NCBI GenBank assembly: GCA_951640165.1
Contig: OX621250.1
Span: forward strand, 13,231,501-13,295,500
Reading direction: 5' to 3'
Length of the DNA: 64,000 nucleotides
From: Pseudoips prasinana
Lineage: Eukaryota > Arthropoda > Insecta > Lepidoptera > Nolidae
Under the pieces are notes generated by a model. The model was not told the origin of the DNA. It saw only the letters and a list, made by a program, of their open reading frames with translations, and ran no database searches. Shown piece after piece: positions 35,931 through 46,952 of the stretch. The translations under genes were made by a program, and so were the position numbers. Positions within the stretch are counted from its first letter, which is position 1, and the number at the start of each line of letters is the position of its first letter.

Positions 35931-37396
35931 CTAGGCAGATAGATAATGTTTTTTAACATTATTTTTAAAAATATTTAACGATTGCGCTTTTCTTATTGTT
36001 AAGGGCAGTGCGTTCCACAGGCGCACAGCCTGCACTGTAAATGATTTGCCGTAATAATCGGTGGAATGACTTGGCATTTGCAGTTTAAGGTTCTCTGATG
36101 ACCTCAAGCATCTTGAATGTGTGTCATGTAGGAACTCGAAACGTTCTTTAAGATAAGATGGTGATGAAGGATTAAACAGTATATTATAAAGAAGGGCTAA
36201 AATGTGAGTGTTCCGGCGAAGGCGAATAGGAAGCCACTTGAGCTGACGGCGATAATCAGAAACATGGTCATATTTGCGTAATCCAAATATAAACCTTATG
36301 CAGACATTTTGAAGCCGCTCAAGTTTGTCAAGTTGTGCTTCTGTGAGATCAAGATAGCTGGTATCGGCATAGTCAAGAATAGGAAGAAGGAGGGATTGTG
36401 GTAGTGGGTAGAAAGTTGCGTAGTCTTCGCAAGATCCCTGCAGAGGCAAAAACCTTACGACTAACTTCTTGTAGCTGTAGATCCCAGGATAACTTATTGT
36501 CTATATAAATTCCCAAGTTTTTACATTTTCCTTAAAAGGTATTGTGATGTTGTTAAAGTAAACTGGTGGAACCTGAGACCAAGCTATCTTTGAAATTAAC
36601 CTGGGGCTACCAACAACTGTAACCTGCGTCTTTTCAGGATTAACAGTCAGCCCGTATTGAATACTCCAGGTGCAAACACGTCTTAGGTCCCCATTTAAGC
36701 TATCAATGGCCATCGGCAAATCGTTAAGCTTGGCTTGTGTATATATTTGCAGGTCATCTGCATAAAGGTGGTAGGAAGAATTAAGATTACTGGAAATAGT
36801 GTTAATAAATAACGCAAAGAGAAGCGGAGAAAGAACGCCACCCTGTGGTATGCCGACTACAGTATTGCGCCACGAGGATACACTATCCTGGACGCAAATG
36901 CGTTGCCGGCGGCCGAACAGGTAATCACGAAACCAATCGGTTGCCGTTGGAGATATGTTAAGAGATCTTAGTATTCCAATCAGAATTTCAAAATTCACTG
37001 TGTTAAAAGCATTACTGAAATCGAGTAATGAGAGGACAGTGAGTTTTCCTCTATCCATTCCCAGTCTGATACCATCAGTTATTTTAGTTAATGCAGTCGT
37101 ACTATGACCAGGGCGGAAGCCGGATTGGAAGGGATTAAGAAGAGAATTTTTACAGAGGAATGAACTAAGCTGGTTGGAAACCAATCGTTCAAGGACCTTG
37201 GAGAGTAGAGGAAGAATCGATATAGGTCGGAACTCAGAAAAGGAAGAAGGATTAGGTTTTTTGGGTATTGGGATGATATGGGCGTCTTTCCACGAGGATG
37301 GGAATGTACTGCTGGATATAGAGTAATTAAAGATATGGCAAAGATATATTCTTTGGTGTTGTAAATATGTTTGTGATCTGATAAGGAAATAAAAAC
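35931..37396 (-). pseudogene. CR1/jockey-like LINE reverse transcriptase, 5'-truncated and frameshifted
   Basis: The upper part (37396 down to 36501) encodes reverse transcriptase blocks in order: HIIPIPKKPNPSSFSEFRPI, LNPFQSGFRPGHSTTALTKI, SLLDFSNAFNTVN (first metal-binding Asp), VVGIPQGGVLSPLLFALFIN, LYADDLQIYTQ (the YADD catalytic site) and LTVNPEKTQVT. After frameshifts near 36520 and 36430 the C-terminal region continues in a new frame: PILDYADTSYLDLTEAQLDK, IRFIFGLRKYDHVSDYR, SFTVQAVRLWNALPLTIRKA, then the stop. The order and the DYAD...RLWN-LP-IR ending are typical of CR1/Daphne/jockey-related LINEs; the exact clade is uncertain. The endonuclease is missing. A MITE abuts the truncated 5' end. 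Confidence 0.85.
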
Positions 37397-37539
37397 TGTA
37401 CAGACGCCAGCACATTCAGCTACCCCAATTTGTTAAATTTCTTATATAGATTTTCAACTTTATCACATAAGCATAAGGTGCAGTTTCAATTGGGGAAATT
37501 TGGCAGGTTGGGGTAGCTTGATGCGCTAGCGTCTGTACA
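37397..37539 (-). mobile_element. TA-flanked MITE, copy 5 (reverse)
   Basis: TGTACAGACGCCAGCACATT at the left and ATGCGCTAGCGTCTGTACA at the right, middle CACATAAGCATAAGGTGCAG, 143 bp. It lies exactly at the 5' boundary of the LINE pseudogene. The apparent MCWRLYS start of that reading frame is MITE DNA, not LINE. Confidence 0.85.
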
Positions 37540-37743
37540 TAAAAAAATAATTTAATCGCTAACTGCTTAATAAATATAAAATAGATACTGGAAAAAAAAT
37601 AATTTGGAACTGTTTGTTTTCGTTATGCACATATATGTTACACAACATATAAGCGTGATTATTTGTGTATAAGAAGAATAATAGTAGTATTGGCGTGATA
37701 TTTATCTAAGCGTCACCCCAATGATACTAATATTCTTATACGG

Positions 37744-38229
37744 TAGGCGTGGTTGGTAGATTTTCAGATGACATTTCACGCCACAGGTCGTGGCTTCGAT
37801 TCCCACCTTGAACAGATATTTGTGTGCATGAACATGTTTGCTTCTGTCTGGCTGTAATCTATATATATAAAAATCAATGCCACTTTTCGTTGTAATGTTA
37901 TATCTCAACAACGCCTTTACCGATTTGGCTAATTTTGGTCTTAAATTATTTGTGGAAGTCCAGGGAAGGTTTGTACGTAGAGAAAATTTTAAAAAAAGCC
38001 TTGAAAAAGTGTAAAATTAACATCTTTCTATACTCCCATATACGAACAATTTGTACTAATACTTAAAAGCGTAGCGAAGCTCGTACCGGGCCGCTAGTTA
38101 TTTATATAAGTTTGTATTTACAAAAGAAAAGTAGTATATGTAGTATATCAGTTATGTGGTTTCCGTAGTACAAGCTCTGCTTAGTTTGGGGTCAGATAGC
38201 CGTGTGTGAATAATCCGAGGAGAATTATT
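37744..38229 (+). mobile_element. SINE family B, split by a Helitron
   Basis: The head is at 37744-37857 (GTAGGCGTGGTTGGTAGATT, B-box region GTCGTGGCTTCGATTCCCAC, then TTTGTGTGCATGAACATGTT and TCTGTCTGGCTGTAA). The rest resumes at 38098 with TTTATATAAGTTTGTATTTA, then AGAAAAGTAGTATATGTAGT, GTACAAGCTCTGCTTAGTTT and the GTGTGTGAATAAT tail. The intervening 240 bp are a Helitron. The SINE is thus older than the Helitron insertion. Confidence 0.82.
37858..38097 (+). mobile_element. Non-autonomous Helitron, complete (240 bp), inside a SINE
   Basis: It starts TCTATATATATAAAAATCAA after a host A and ends AGCGAAGCTCGTACCGGGCC then GCTAG before a host T. Internal TCTCAACAACGCCTTTACCG is a landmark of a different Helitron subfamily from 27817 and 34390. 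Non-coding. Confidence 0.87.
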
Positions 38230-38509
38230 ATTGAACCTATTCTTATATTTAACTAATAAAATCATATTATCTCTATCCGAGTTTGCCCTCTGGACAATAT
38301 GTTTAGTAAAGCAAAATTAATTTGAAGCAATAAAGTTTTAATTAAGTCTACTTTAATTGCTTTTCAGCGTTGTGAGAGTATTTAATACAACCACGTAAAA
38401 GCAATGCAAATGAGTATCAGAAAATATCGACTCCCAACACACATATCAAAGTTACTATAACTTTATAGATAGATAGTATTTTTTTTAACATGAAGTATGC
38501 ATGAGCGTG

Positions 38510-38965
38510 GGCTCGAACCGTCTAGCAAATCAAAACTACTTACAAACTAAGTACCCGCGCTGGAGGGCACCCCCTTAGGGGTTCGAATCTCGACTCTGAG
38601 CGGTTACTGGCGGGGAGAGTAAGAGGGCGTATCGTTTTAGGGATGTTTTGTGCAACTTTCGCTCTACGTTACTACGCGACGCGAGCCGCTCATCCGGTCT
38701 AGGTCCAGAGAGGGCATTTCATTGAATCGAATGCAAACTAAGGGTCATGGAGGATGCTGGTGGTCGCGACTCGTTCGCGGTCGTACTCTTGTCCAACGAG
38801 TACAAAATATCGGTTGGTGTGCAGTGTTGCGAGAGTCTCTGATTGACTTGATCTGATCGAGGTAAACGGTGATTTCGTCGTCCGGGTCGTCTAAGACGTG
38901 CCTGGGACGACGGTGCTTAATTGAGAGTCGGAGAGGGGTGTATTTGACCGCCGGTACCATCAAAG
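38510..38965 (+). repeat. Dispersed repeat R1, copy 2 (longest)
   Basis: This copy has GGAGGGCACCCCCTTAGGGG then TTCGAATCTCGACTC, TTTTGTGCAACTTTCGCTCT, CGCGACGCGAGCCGCTCATC, CGAATGCAAACTAAGGGTCA and TTCGCGGTCGTACTC. It continues with CGGTGATTTCGTCGTCCGGG and CTAAGACGTGCCTGGGACGA. It is the reference copy for the family found also at 10507, 53625 and 57724. The origin is unknown. Confidence 0.55.
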
Positions 38966-39231
38966 GACTTGAATGGTGAGTGGCAGAGTCAATGTACCGT
39001 TTGGACGATTGCTTCATCCAATGCTTGATGGTAGAGATAGTAATAAAAACAGGCAAAGTTTTATACTGACAAATCACCTTTTACGTCATATAAAGTGCCA
39101 GTGCAATGGTCTAAAGCAAGACCAAGTCTATATCTCGTCTATCCACCCAAAACAAATTATACTAAATTAAGTAGTTGCATTTATTTATTTCTATATCTTA
39201 GTACCACAACAAATTATTACTTACTAACTTA

Positions 39232-39345
39232 TTCGCCCGCGATTTCACCTGTGTTAAACTTTATAAATTATACCTTTATGTTATTCGGATATATAATATT
39301 TTTTGCGTGAACATCCATACTCACTAACTTTTGCATTTATAATAT
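39232..39345 (-). mobile_element. Helitron fragment
   Basis: In plus orientation it reads CGCCCGCGATTTCACCTGTG, TTAAACTTTATAAATTATAC and ends ACTTTTGCATTTATAATATT. This matches the reversed 9907-type Helitron but both ends are eroded. Confidence 0.55.
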
Positions 39346-40854
39346 TAGCATTATAATAAGTACTTTTATAATTGCAATTAAATATAAAGATATTCACAAA
39401 ATGTTCATTTTAAAACTATATTTAACTCTCTAATGAAATATTTTATGGAACAGCGCAATATTTAATGCATCAGCCAACGAAGTTGCATCAACTCGTTCAG
39501 AATTAACGCATGTCAGGATAAATTGACCCACGTCTGCAAGGAGCGATCGATTATCGTTTCACGGGTTAATTGCGATGCGTTTAAACAAAAAGTCTGGCCT
39601 CAGCCTGTTTCCTAATGATGCCATAAAGTCGAAATTATACGGTCCGTTAGACCGACCGACTGTTGTTCCTCCCGTACATACTGCCGCTTGGTTCATTGCG
39701 TTTGGTGTGCTGCGATGGAGTGTGCATGGGTAAACAAAATCATGCATAGTCAATATTACAATGTAAGAGACCTCCCGATCTCGCAACACTCACTTAATAT
39801 TATTTTATTTAAGTTTAGGTTTTAAGTACTATTATTTAATTTAGAATTAAAATCTAAGTACTAATACAAGTGTTACATTACCTATTTATTAAGCACTGTT
39901 AAGAAAAAGCGTAGTTTCCTAACATAGGCATTATATCATTAAAAAGTACTTTGAACGAAAGGCAAAGAACGAAAATACGTGTATTCGGTAAACTAGCACA
40001 GATTAAAGAAAAGAATAATATATATAATTATATATACAGTACAGCAGTGGAAGAAGTTTAGAAGTTTCGCATACAGAAGTTCTTAATGGTTGAAGGAAGT
40101 GGGGTACAAAAATAATCTGTGCGTGTGCGAATTGGTCCCATCTTAGCACTGGTATTGTGATAGAGCCAAGTAAAGTAACTTCGACTAACGGACAATTGAT
40201 GTGTCAGTACACTCGCAGTAACAATTACGATACAATACGAAACTTAATTGTCATTTTAAACTATTGAAGCTTTAGTAAATACGTAATAAATAATATATTA
40301 TATGTAATAAATAATATTCCACAAAAAAATACACAACATATAAGGGTCCCTTCTACGGTCAACTACGTTACTAAGTATGTAGGTAATATTGTATTGATTC
40401 TTGTAATATCACCCTTTAAATAGCCAATAGACAGTATCGGAAAATTTAGTTAATTTATTTGAGTCTGATCCTCATCTTGAAAGTTAAAACTTTTAAAAAG
40501 ATTTTAACAAAAAACTAAAAACAAACTGATCGTAGATATTAGTTACCATTGGAACTCATAAAATAAAATGTATAGGGACAGAACTAAATTTATAGGAAAT
40601 TAGCTAGGTCAAAGTGTCTTGATAATGTAAATTTAAAATTTTTGTAAATAATTTACTAAGTAATGACGCGAGTTTTATGTGTATAATAAAATAAAATAAA
40701 AAAACTTTCTTATTCACGTAGCCTGCAAAAAAGCGATTGTAAATAGTCAGAACATGTTTCAATAAGGTACCAGTAGAATATTAAATATTGCAGTTTATTA
40801 ACCATTTATAATTTTATCCTAATATTGTTTGAAATTTATTGATATTAATTTTAC
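39346..40854. other. Intergenic, no gene recognised
   Basis: Mostly AT-rich. The segment 39530-39780 is GC-richer and non-repetitive in this window (CGATCGATTATCGTTTCACG, ATGCCATAAAGTCGAAATTA). It could be a conserved non-coding element of the runt neighbourhood, but that is a guess. The minus frame at 39559-39789 has no recognisable family. Confidence 0.3.
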
Positions 40855-40856
40855 TA

Positions 40857-41243
40857 TACAACATGTAACGTAATTAACGCACTCCCCCAAACACCCCAAT
40901 TAGAATATTATGTTATAATCATAATACATACTGTAAATTTTTATTTAACATGTATATGCATTGTTATTTACTAAGTTAGTTTCTTGGAATAAGGTTTATT
41001 TGGTGTTGAATGATGGAATTTGTATGAATACAAATAAAACTGCTATTTAAAAGTCTTATTACTTTGACCTACGGTACATTTCAATTTGTTTTGACTGTAC
41101 ATGGTTAATATAACGATAATTTCCGTAGTTTTAATTATTTTGGAGAAAAAAATTACCTATATTAAAAATGATATAAATCGATTCAGTAAACGATTCTGAA
41201 CAAACTATTTTCAGGATGTGCGTTAATTAAGTTACATGTTGTA
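40857..41243. mobile_element. TA-flanked inverted-repeat element (387 bp)
   Basis: Inverted ends of 26 bp start TACAACATGTAACGTAATTA at 40857 and, in reverse with one mismatch, at 41243. TA duplications sit at 40855-40856 and 41244-41245. The interior is AT-rich and non-coding. Structurally it is a Tc1/mariner-type or similar MITE, unrelated in sequence to the 143-bp MITE family. Confidence 0.72.
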
Positions 41244-41299
41244 TATAATATACCATCACTGACCTGACATTGAACTGACACTGAACTCTTCTTTGCTGA

Positions 41300-41437
41300 C
41301 TCTTAAATGCCGGCAACGCTACGCACCCGCGAGGGCCCGCGACTTCTCTGGTGTTGCGAGTGTCCATGTAGGGTGGCAATCACTTACCATCAGGTGATCC
41401 ACTTGCTCATTTTTCACACTCTGATTTAAAAAAAAAA
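41300..41437 (+). repeat. Dispersed repeat R3, copy 1 (probable LINE 3' end)
   Basis: TAAATGCCGGCAACGCTACG, TCTCTGGTGTTGCGAGTGTC, TGGCAATCACTTACCATCAG and GTGATCCACTTGCTCATTTT then an A run. The same order occurs at 54115-54252. The A-rich end suggests a retroposon 3' tail; the parent element is not in this window. Confidence 0.55.
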
Positions 41438-41904
41438 CGTGCTACCATTATTATCTATGTATTTTATTGTGATATAACAGTTACATTATGAGATATAATT
41501 TAGATTAACTTAAATTCTAGGAACGACGATTAATTAATCAGATTCTAAAGTTTAATTTAAGTACGACAATAACTAATTTTCTCTATATACGAGCCACAGA
41601 TAGTTGTTGCAAATCTGGGTGTGCTTTTTACCGTGGATTGCATGTCTCTAAAACCCCAGTCACACAGAGATTTCCACAGTACGGGTATTCTTATTAAAAT
41701 AAAAAAAAACCTTAACACAATACCTGATCTATTTCCATTTTCTGTACCCAGTTTTATGTGTCAATTTCCCTGGGAGACTCATAAAACGATGCGGGCGCGC
41801 GGTCACGTCGCGGGCGAATCTTCTCGGTTCAGCGCCTTAATCCGATATCACCGATTTAAACTAAGATCCCACGAAGTAAATATGTTCTTATAAACTACAA
41901 GTCA
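41438..41904. other. Intergenic, nothing recognised
   Basis: A 90-codon plus-strand frame (41621-41893) covers a slightly GC-rich patch but resembles no family. Confidence 0.3.
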
Positions 41905-42109
41905 TCTATACTAATATTATAAAGAGGTAACGTTTGTGAGTTTGTGACGTTGTAAGGGGTAATGTCTGGATCTACTGAACCGATTTTCAAAATTATTTCA
42001 CCTATAGTAAGCTACGTTATTGTGGAGGCTATGATTCATCATCATAACTTTTATTTATCCCAGGACAGAAATATTTATAACGCGGAACGAAGTCCGCGGG
42101 CACTGCTAG
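41905..42109 (+). mobile_element. Non-autonomous Helitron, complete (205 bp)
   Basis: It begins TCTATACTAATATTATAAAG after a host A and ends CGCGGAACGAAGTCCGCGGG then CACTGCTAG before a host T. The 3' hairpin (CGCGGA...TCCGCG) is intact. Non-coding. Confidence 0.9.
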
Positions 42110-43370
42110 TGTGATATAATTTGGTATAGTTTTGTGGATACGGAGGCATATGTTGTCTTAGGTTTCAAAGTTAGGTTTCAAAAATCTAAAATATGTACAA
42201 AATAAATTTGTCTAATAGCTATAGGGCATTACGCAATTATAGAGCCTAAAGTTCCATAACGTAGTCTATGTAGACTACTTTGGCTTATACAAGCATTACT
42301 ACATAAAACGAACTTGAATCTAATTAACTAAGTTTCGTTTCCTTGATACTCTAAGTCGTCTGTCGAGCTTGACACGAACAACTGCGTCAGACGACTCAAG
42401 TTCTACATCTATGACAATCGTTACTAGTAGTCAGAAGCCAAATAGAATTTGAGTAATGGAATCAGGCGTTGCTTTGCGGAAATCCATAACCACAGGGAAA
42501 TACTAACCTACTACGGGCATCATCCTTTAAAACAAAATTGAATCTGACACCTGGTCTATTTTCAAGGCAAGATTTGATTAGTTCAGGTAGCTGCAATGGG
42601 TTTAACTGGATGCTGACTCTAATGGAAAAGGGAAAATAGTCAAATGGGAAAAAGAATCTCATCCTTGAAAATGTACTATTTTTAAATTGCAATTCTAATT
42701 AGTCCAGAGATAATTTATCATTCGAATTTTAGTTCACGGCATCTCGGCCTATTTGTCCCAGCTTTCCGTATAAATGGGATTCGTTCTTATCGCCACAGAT
42801 AAAACAACTTTGTCACGAGGCTGCCTCTTTCAATATGCGATAGCTGCGTCGAATCGCTCCATTTGGTACAACATTATGTTAACGTGCGGATTCTCTATGT
42901 GAATTCTGGATTGACTGCGGCTGCGATCAATGAAAAAACGCAATTATTATCCACCATCGCCGCATTATAACAAATATTAAAATCGTGGTTCAAAACTGTT
43001 CTAGAAGAACTGTTAGTAGCTAACTTAATGCAGTGTTCTTTGCTAACCCCCGACGCAAAAAGAGGGGAGTTATAAGTTTGACGTCGATGTCTGTCTGTGT
43101 GTGTCATCGTAGCTCTTAAAACGGCTAGAAGAGTTTTGGCGCCAACGCGGAAAAGGACGCATCGAGGCTATGTTTTATTTTCAAAAACTGGTGTAAATTC
43201 GAGTTTTTATGTGTAAATATTGTGGATTTTTAGACATAACATCTTCGACAACGTACACAAGTGAAGGAAAGTGCGATATTGCCGTGAATTGTGATTTTCC
43301 GTGTTGAAACCAAAACTCCATAGAAGCCTCTAGTAAAGTCTCCACTGCTTTACTGAGGTGGGACTATGAC
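42110..43370. other. Intergenic; possible conserved non-coding segment
   Basis: No gene recognised. A non-repetitive, GC-balanced stretch at 42740-42990 (TATCGCCACAGATAAAACAA, GACTGCGGCTGCGATCAATG, ACGCAATTATTATCCACCAT) looks unlike the repeats around it. At 43044-43140 a block with CCCCGACGCAAAAAGAGGGG and TGTCTGTCTGTGTGTGTCAT resembles a widespread retroposon tail, but no second copy was seen here. Confidence 0.3.
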
Positions 43371-43430
43371 TTGACTGTGACGGACGAGACGGACATGACT
43401 GTGACGGACGTGACGGACATGACTGACTGA
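43371..43430 (+). repeat. 24-bp minisatellite, about 2.5 units
   Basis: TGACTGTGACGGACGAGACG then GACA is followed by TGACTGTGACGGACGTGACG then GACA and a partial third unit TGACTGACTGA. Short and imperfect; no coding role evident. Confidence 0.7.
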
Positions 43431-44660
43431 CTTTGAAACAGAAATATTACAACTGAAGACGAGGCGGTATGGTCACAGACCTTAGCCTGCTTAAAGAGGG
43501 CAAAAAAAAAACAAAATTAAAACGGATATGCCGATTACGATGCGGTTTTTACCATTTGAAAGCCAGTTTCCTTACGGTAGTTCTTAACTATGTTTTCTTA
43601 GTATCGGTCCTGTAGATTATCAGATATTTTCCAAAATAATGTAATTATAGTTGGATTCAGGGGTTTTCTAACGGATAGACTATACACATATGAAAGATTT
43701 GTGCTTTATTTCATGTAGTAGTTAAACACTTTGCCCAAATTCAATTAGACTACTTTGTAACATCTACGTCATACACGATACTGATTCATCTAAAGAAATT
43801 TGCAATTTTTCAATCAATTTACCTTCACATCGAAAAAGGTTCCATAAAGTTCTAACAGTAACTAAAGTCTTTAAAATTTTTGTGAATCATAAATAGTTTA
43901 TAATTTGTTTGTTACTGTTCTGCTTTGTGCCAGTAACTTTATTTTAAAATAAAGGCTATCGAGGGTCTTTAAAACTAACGCCAAAAACTAAATCCAATCA
44001 CAACCATAGCTCAATTCTATTTTTATTTTTAAAACCGTCACTTACGTGGCAGCAAACTGACCTTTGAAAGGAATACCGTGCATATAAACCGAATAGAATA
44101 AAAGAAAAAACGAAGGGAAAATCCACCAGATTTTCATGTGGTCAGCGAAAAAACCAGGAAAAACTATCATCTGTACATTGGACGCACGACTTTATAGCTG
44201 CGATAACGAAGCCGGCAGATTGGGGCCTGAAACGACCCACTGTTATCTCACTGCGCGGCTTTCGCTATAAAAAATATTCGCGAATGAAAAATAAATTTAT
44301 ATTTTTTCTGGTGAATGTGACTATTTTCCACGATATGCTGAAAAGCTTGTATTTTATACCGGGTATTAAATGGAATTAATTTATGAAGGACTAAACCGAT
44401 CGGGCTTAAGCGTGATAGCACAGCATGATAATACAACATAATATGTATGTGTATGTATAATAGGACTTGACAAATATAATATGTTTTATTAGTAGTAATT
44501 ACCTTTGATTACGTGTACGTTATACCATGTCAAGTTATAACGAACATTTTTCGATTTTAACGTTTCATTTATAGCTGATTTTATTTATGATTGCATAACT
44601 CTTATTAATATCTCGAAAAAAAAATTGTGTCAAACCCTCAAACAAAATTTGATTGGGCAC
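43431..44660. other. Intergenic, nothing recognised
   Basis: AT-rich with no supported feature. Confidence 0.3.
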
Positions 44661-44918
44661 GACTGAAGTAAAACTTTGATATACGAAACGTAACTGGCTT
44701 TGAGAAAATGAGAGAAATAAAATGTGTCTTACCTCTCTCTCTTGCCCCTACAGTAATATACAAAACTCTTTCTATTTCTATCTTTAATAACTTATGTCTC
44801 CCTCTCGACTTCCGTTCGCCTCACCCGATCACATTTTAATGTAACGCTCTCGTCACGCATTCACCACTTTAAGTACTCCCCAAGTCAAGCGTGCCTAAAG
44901 AAGTTTTACTTAAAAAAC
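44661..44918 (+). repeat. Dispersed repeat R4, copy 1 (MITE-like)
   Basis: It shares GACTGAAGTAAAACTTTGAT, AGAGAAATAAAATGTG, CCCCTACAGTAATATA, CCTCTCGACTTCCG, CACATTTT and AAGCGTGCCTAAAGAAG then TTTTACTT with 50419-50680. TGAAGTAAAACTT at the left is roughly the inverse of the right end, giving short inverted ends of about 12 bp. No coding. Confidence 0.55.
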
Positions 44919-45002
44919 TATCTTTGGAGTAGCAAATCCCTATTCAGTACCTACTACATAGACTTATAGGTATAACTAGACACGCTGTTTCGAATAAAAA
45001 CT

Positions 45003-45107
45003 CTGTCCCAGTCCGGTTGTGCGCGAGGTGAGGGGCGCGCGCGGGCGCGGCGGCCAAAATTGCTTACTGTTTCACCGAGTTGCAGCGCGGGCGCTGCAAC
45101 TCGGTGA
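45003..45107. repeat. GC-rich block ending in a perfect 17-bp hairpin
   Basis: AGTCCGGTTGTGCGCGAGGT and GGGGCGCGCGCGGGCGCGGC lead into a hairpin with arms TCACCGAGTTGCAGCGC (45072-45088) and its exact reverse complement (45091-45107) around GG. TTGC and GCAA pair outside the stem after a short bulge. The sequence composition differs strongly from its AT-rich flanks. Confidence 0.7.
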
Positions 45108-45504
45108 GCAAATTCTCAATATGGGATTGCGCGTCTAGTAGAATACATATAGGTCAATGACCTACTACTCTTTTTGAGTAGTAGATCACAAGGTTTAAGG
45201 CTCATAATTATGTTATATCATATATTCTTAATCTAAATTTTATTTATAACGTAAGTTACCTTAGTATAATTTTTATTACAGTTTCGAATAAACGTAATGA
45301 TATGAAAACGAAAACATTGCACAAAAGTTTATTTTTTGCTTAAAAACGGAAACGTCAATCGAATTATTATTCAAAATATACAAGAAGCAGCACTAATTCA
45401 TTTTGTTAATGCAAAAAGGGAATAAACGGTTGAAGGAAGATCCGTTCTTTTTTTCAATTTCAAAATGTTTGACACGCATCACGCGGCGTACTGGCCAGAC
45501 ACTG
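45108..45504. other. Intergenic, nothing recognised
   Basis: No supported feature. A short hairpin-like pair (GACCTACTACTC and GAGTAGTAGATC) lies at 45158-45186. Confidence 0.3.
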
Positions 45505-45640
45505 CATAACACTGATATGGACAACACGTCAATTTGACGAAGGTCACAGTCTCGATGACGGCTCACGTGCCGAACAACGATGCAAATCTTTTATTTTTTT
45601 TCGCCTTTATGACGTGTCGTTATATCAGTGGGATGTTATA
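45505..45640. mobile_element. Imperfect inverted-repeat element (MITE candidate)
   Basis: AACACTGATATGGACAACAC then GTCA at the left is matched in reverse by TGACGTGTCGTTATATCAGT then GGGATGTTATA at the right, with several mismatches over about 28 bp. The interior is GC-richer (GAGAC-like CTCGATGACGGCTCACGTGC). Target duplication not resolved. Confidence 0.4.
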
Positions 45641-45862
45641 AGGTTTTAATTACATTTTAGACAGTTTGGTTGTAATAATTAGGAACAGGAATTAAATAAG
45701 TCCTACGGTAAATTATCGTTCATGAATATTGTGTTCATTTATTTTACAAGTATTTATGTTATATTATTAGTTTTTATAGGAATTCTTAAGTCAATATAAC
45801 AACAATATTTTTGCTAGGTAGTATATTATTATGTCTTGTTTCTAATCCTGAGTAAAATATAA

Positions 45863-46062
45863 TGCACGTGTGGCGCAGTGGCTAGGACAGTCGCCTCGCC
45901 GCTTCGTGTCGCGAGTTCGAGTCCCGCTCCGGGCAACTATTTGTGTGAACCATAAATAGTTGTTCTGAGTCTGGATGTAATTTGTGTCCGTCTGTTATAT
46001 GTTTCTGAAGTACCCCGCGACACAGGGATTAAATTCCCTATAGCGGGCGTTGTCTTAAAAAA
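45863..46062 (+). mobile_element. SINE family A, full-length
   Basis: The best-preserved copy: GCACGTGTGGCGCAGTGGCT (A box), GTCGCCTCGCCGCTTCGTGT, GCGAGTTCGAGTCCCGC (B box), ACCATAAATAGTTGTTCTGA, GGATGTAATTTGTGTCCGTC, TACCCCGCGACACAGGGATT and GCGGGCGTTGTCTTAAAAAA. It is about 200 bp long. Confidence 0.88.
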
Positions 46063-46396
46063 ATTACTTGCCATTTCGATAAAAGTTATTGACAAGTGAC
46101 ATTTAAGAAGTATTCTCAGTTGATGTTTTTCTTAATAACGGCCAAACTATAACACCGCGGTAAGTTAACCCATAATTATAATATGTGTATTGTAATAATA
46201 CAATATTTTTGTTGATTACAAAATTGGTTAGTATGTTTATTCATTCATTATTTTAGCTATTTGATTCTTATCTGAAGTAGCTTTACAAATAATACAAATA
46301 TATATTTAGGAACAAACCATATCGCATTTTCAATTACATATTATTAAAATAATGAGTAGAATTCTATCTTTATTTTGGGTTTACTTTAGTTTACTT
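46063..46396. other. Intergenic, nothing recognised
   Basis: No supported feature. Confidence 0.3.
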
Positions 46397-46432
46397 TGGG
46401 TCGCGCATTATTCTGTAATAATGCGCGACCCA
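46397..46432. repeat. Perfect 16-bp-arm hairpin
   Basis: TGGGTCGCGCATTATT (46397-46412), loop CTGT, then its exact reverse complement (46417-46432). The bases after it (GAGGGCGCCACCACTGGGCA) are GC-rich, while those before are AT-rich, so the hairpin marks a composition boundary and perhaps an insertion edge. Confidence 0.8.
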
Positions 46433-46699
46433 GAGGGCGCCACCACTGGGCAGTGCATCTTAATCTGTGCCAATATTTACGATAAACAACTGTGCCCAAC
46501 CGACAAAGACAAACTGATTTTGCGCTCAATAAGCTTGTATGGTAAAGTACTGAAGATTCTTCTTTGCAGAACATGCTGCAGGTAATAACAAAACCTATAT
46601 TATAGGGGATCGCTAGATCTCATCAGAAAGAAGGGAGGTTCGTCAGTACGTACGTGTGTGATTACAGTGTTTCCAAACGCCACATCCAGACTTAGACTT

Positions 46700-46770
46700 A
46701 CAAACGGTAGCGTTTTCAACTGCAGATAAGACGTCCTGGGTGCAAATCACGGGTCGAAACGAAAAGTTTT
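46700..46770 (+). mobile_element. SINE family E head fragment
   Basis: AACGGTAGCGTTTTCAACTG, CAGATAAGACGTCCTGGGTG and CAAATCACGGGTCG match the head and B-box region of copies at 13216 and 63825. The body is missing. Confidence 0.5.
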
Positions 46771-46952
46771 TCCGGTTACCATAGCAACAGACTCGTCATG
46801 AGATGGAGTATGCAAATTAGTAATGGATTACCAAAAATATTATTCATTTGGGATATAGCTTTACTCATCACCATCATTATAATTAAGCTGATCTTCATGT
46901 TATTGTAACTCATTTTCACCTAATATTGATTACACTGTGATAAATATTATTC

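Noticed and set aside
37380..37415. Apparent MCWRLYS N terminus of the LINE reverse transcriptase
   Set aside because: These codons come from the inserted MITE; the LINE sequence begins only after the MITE boundary.
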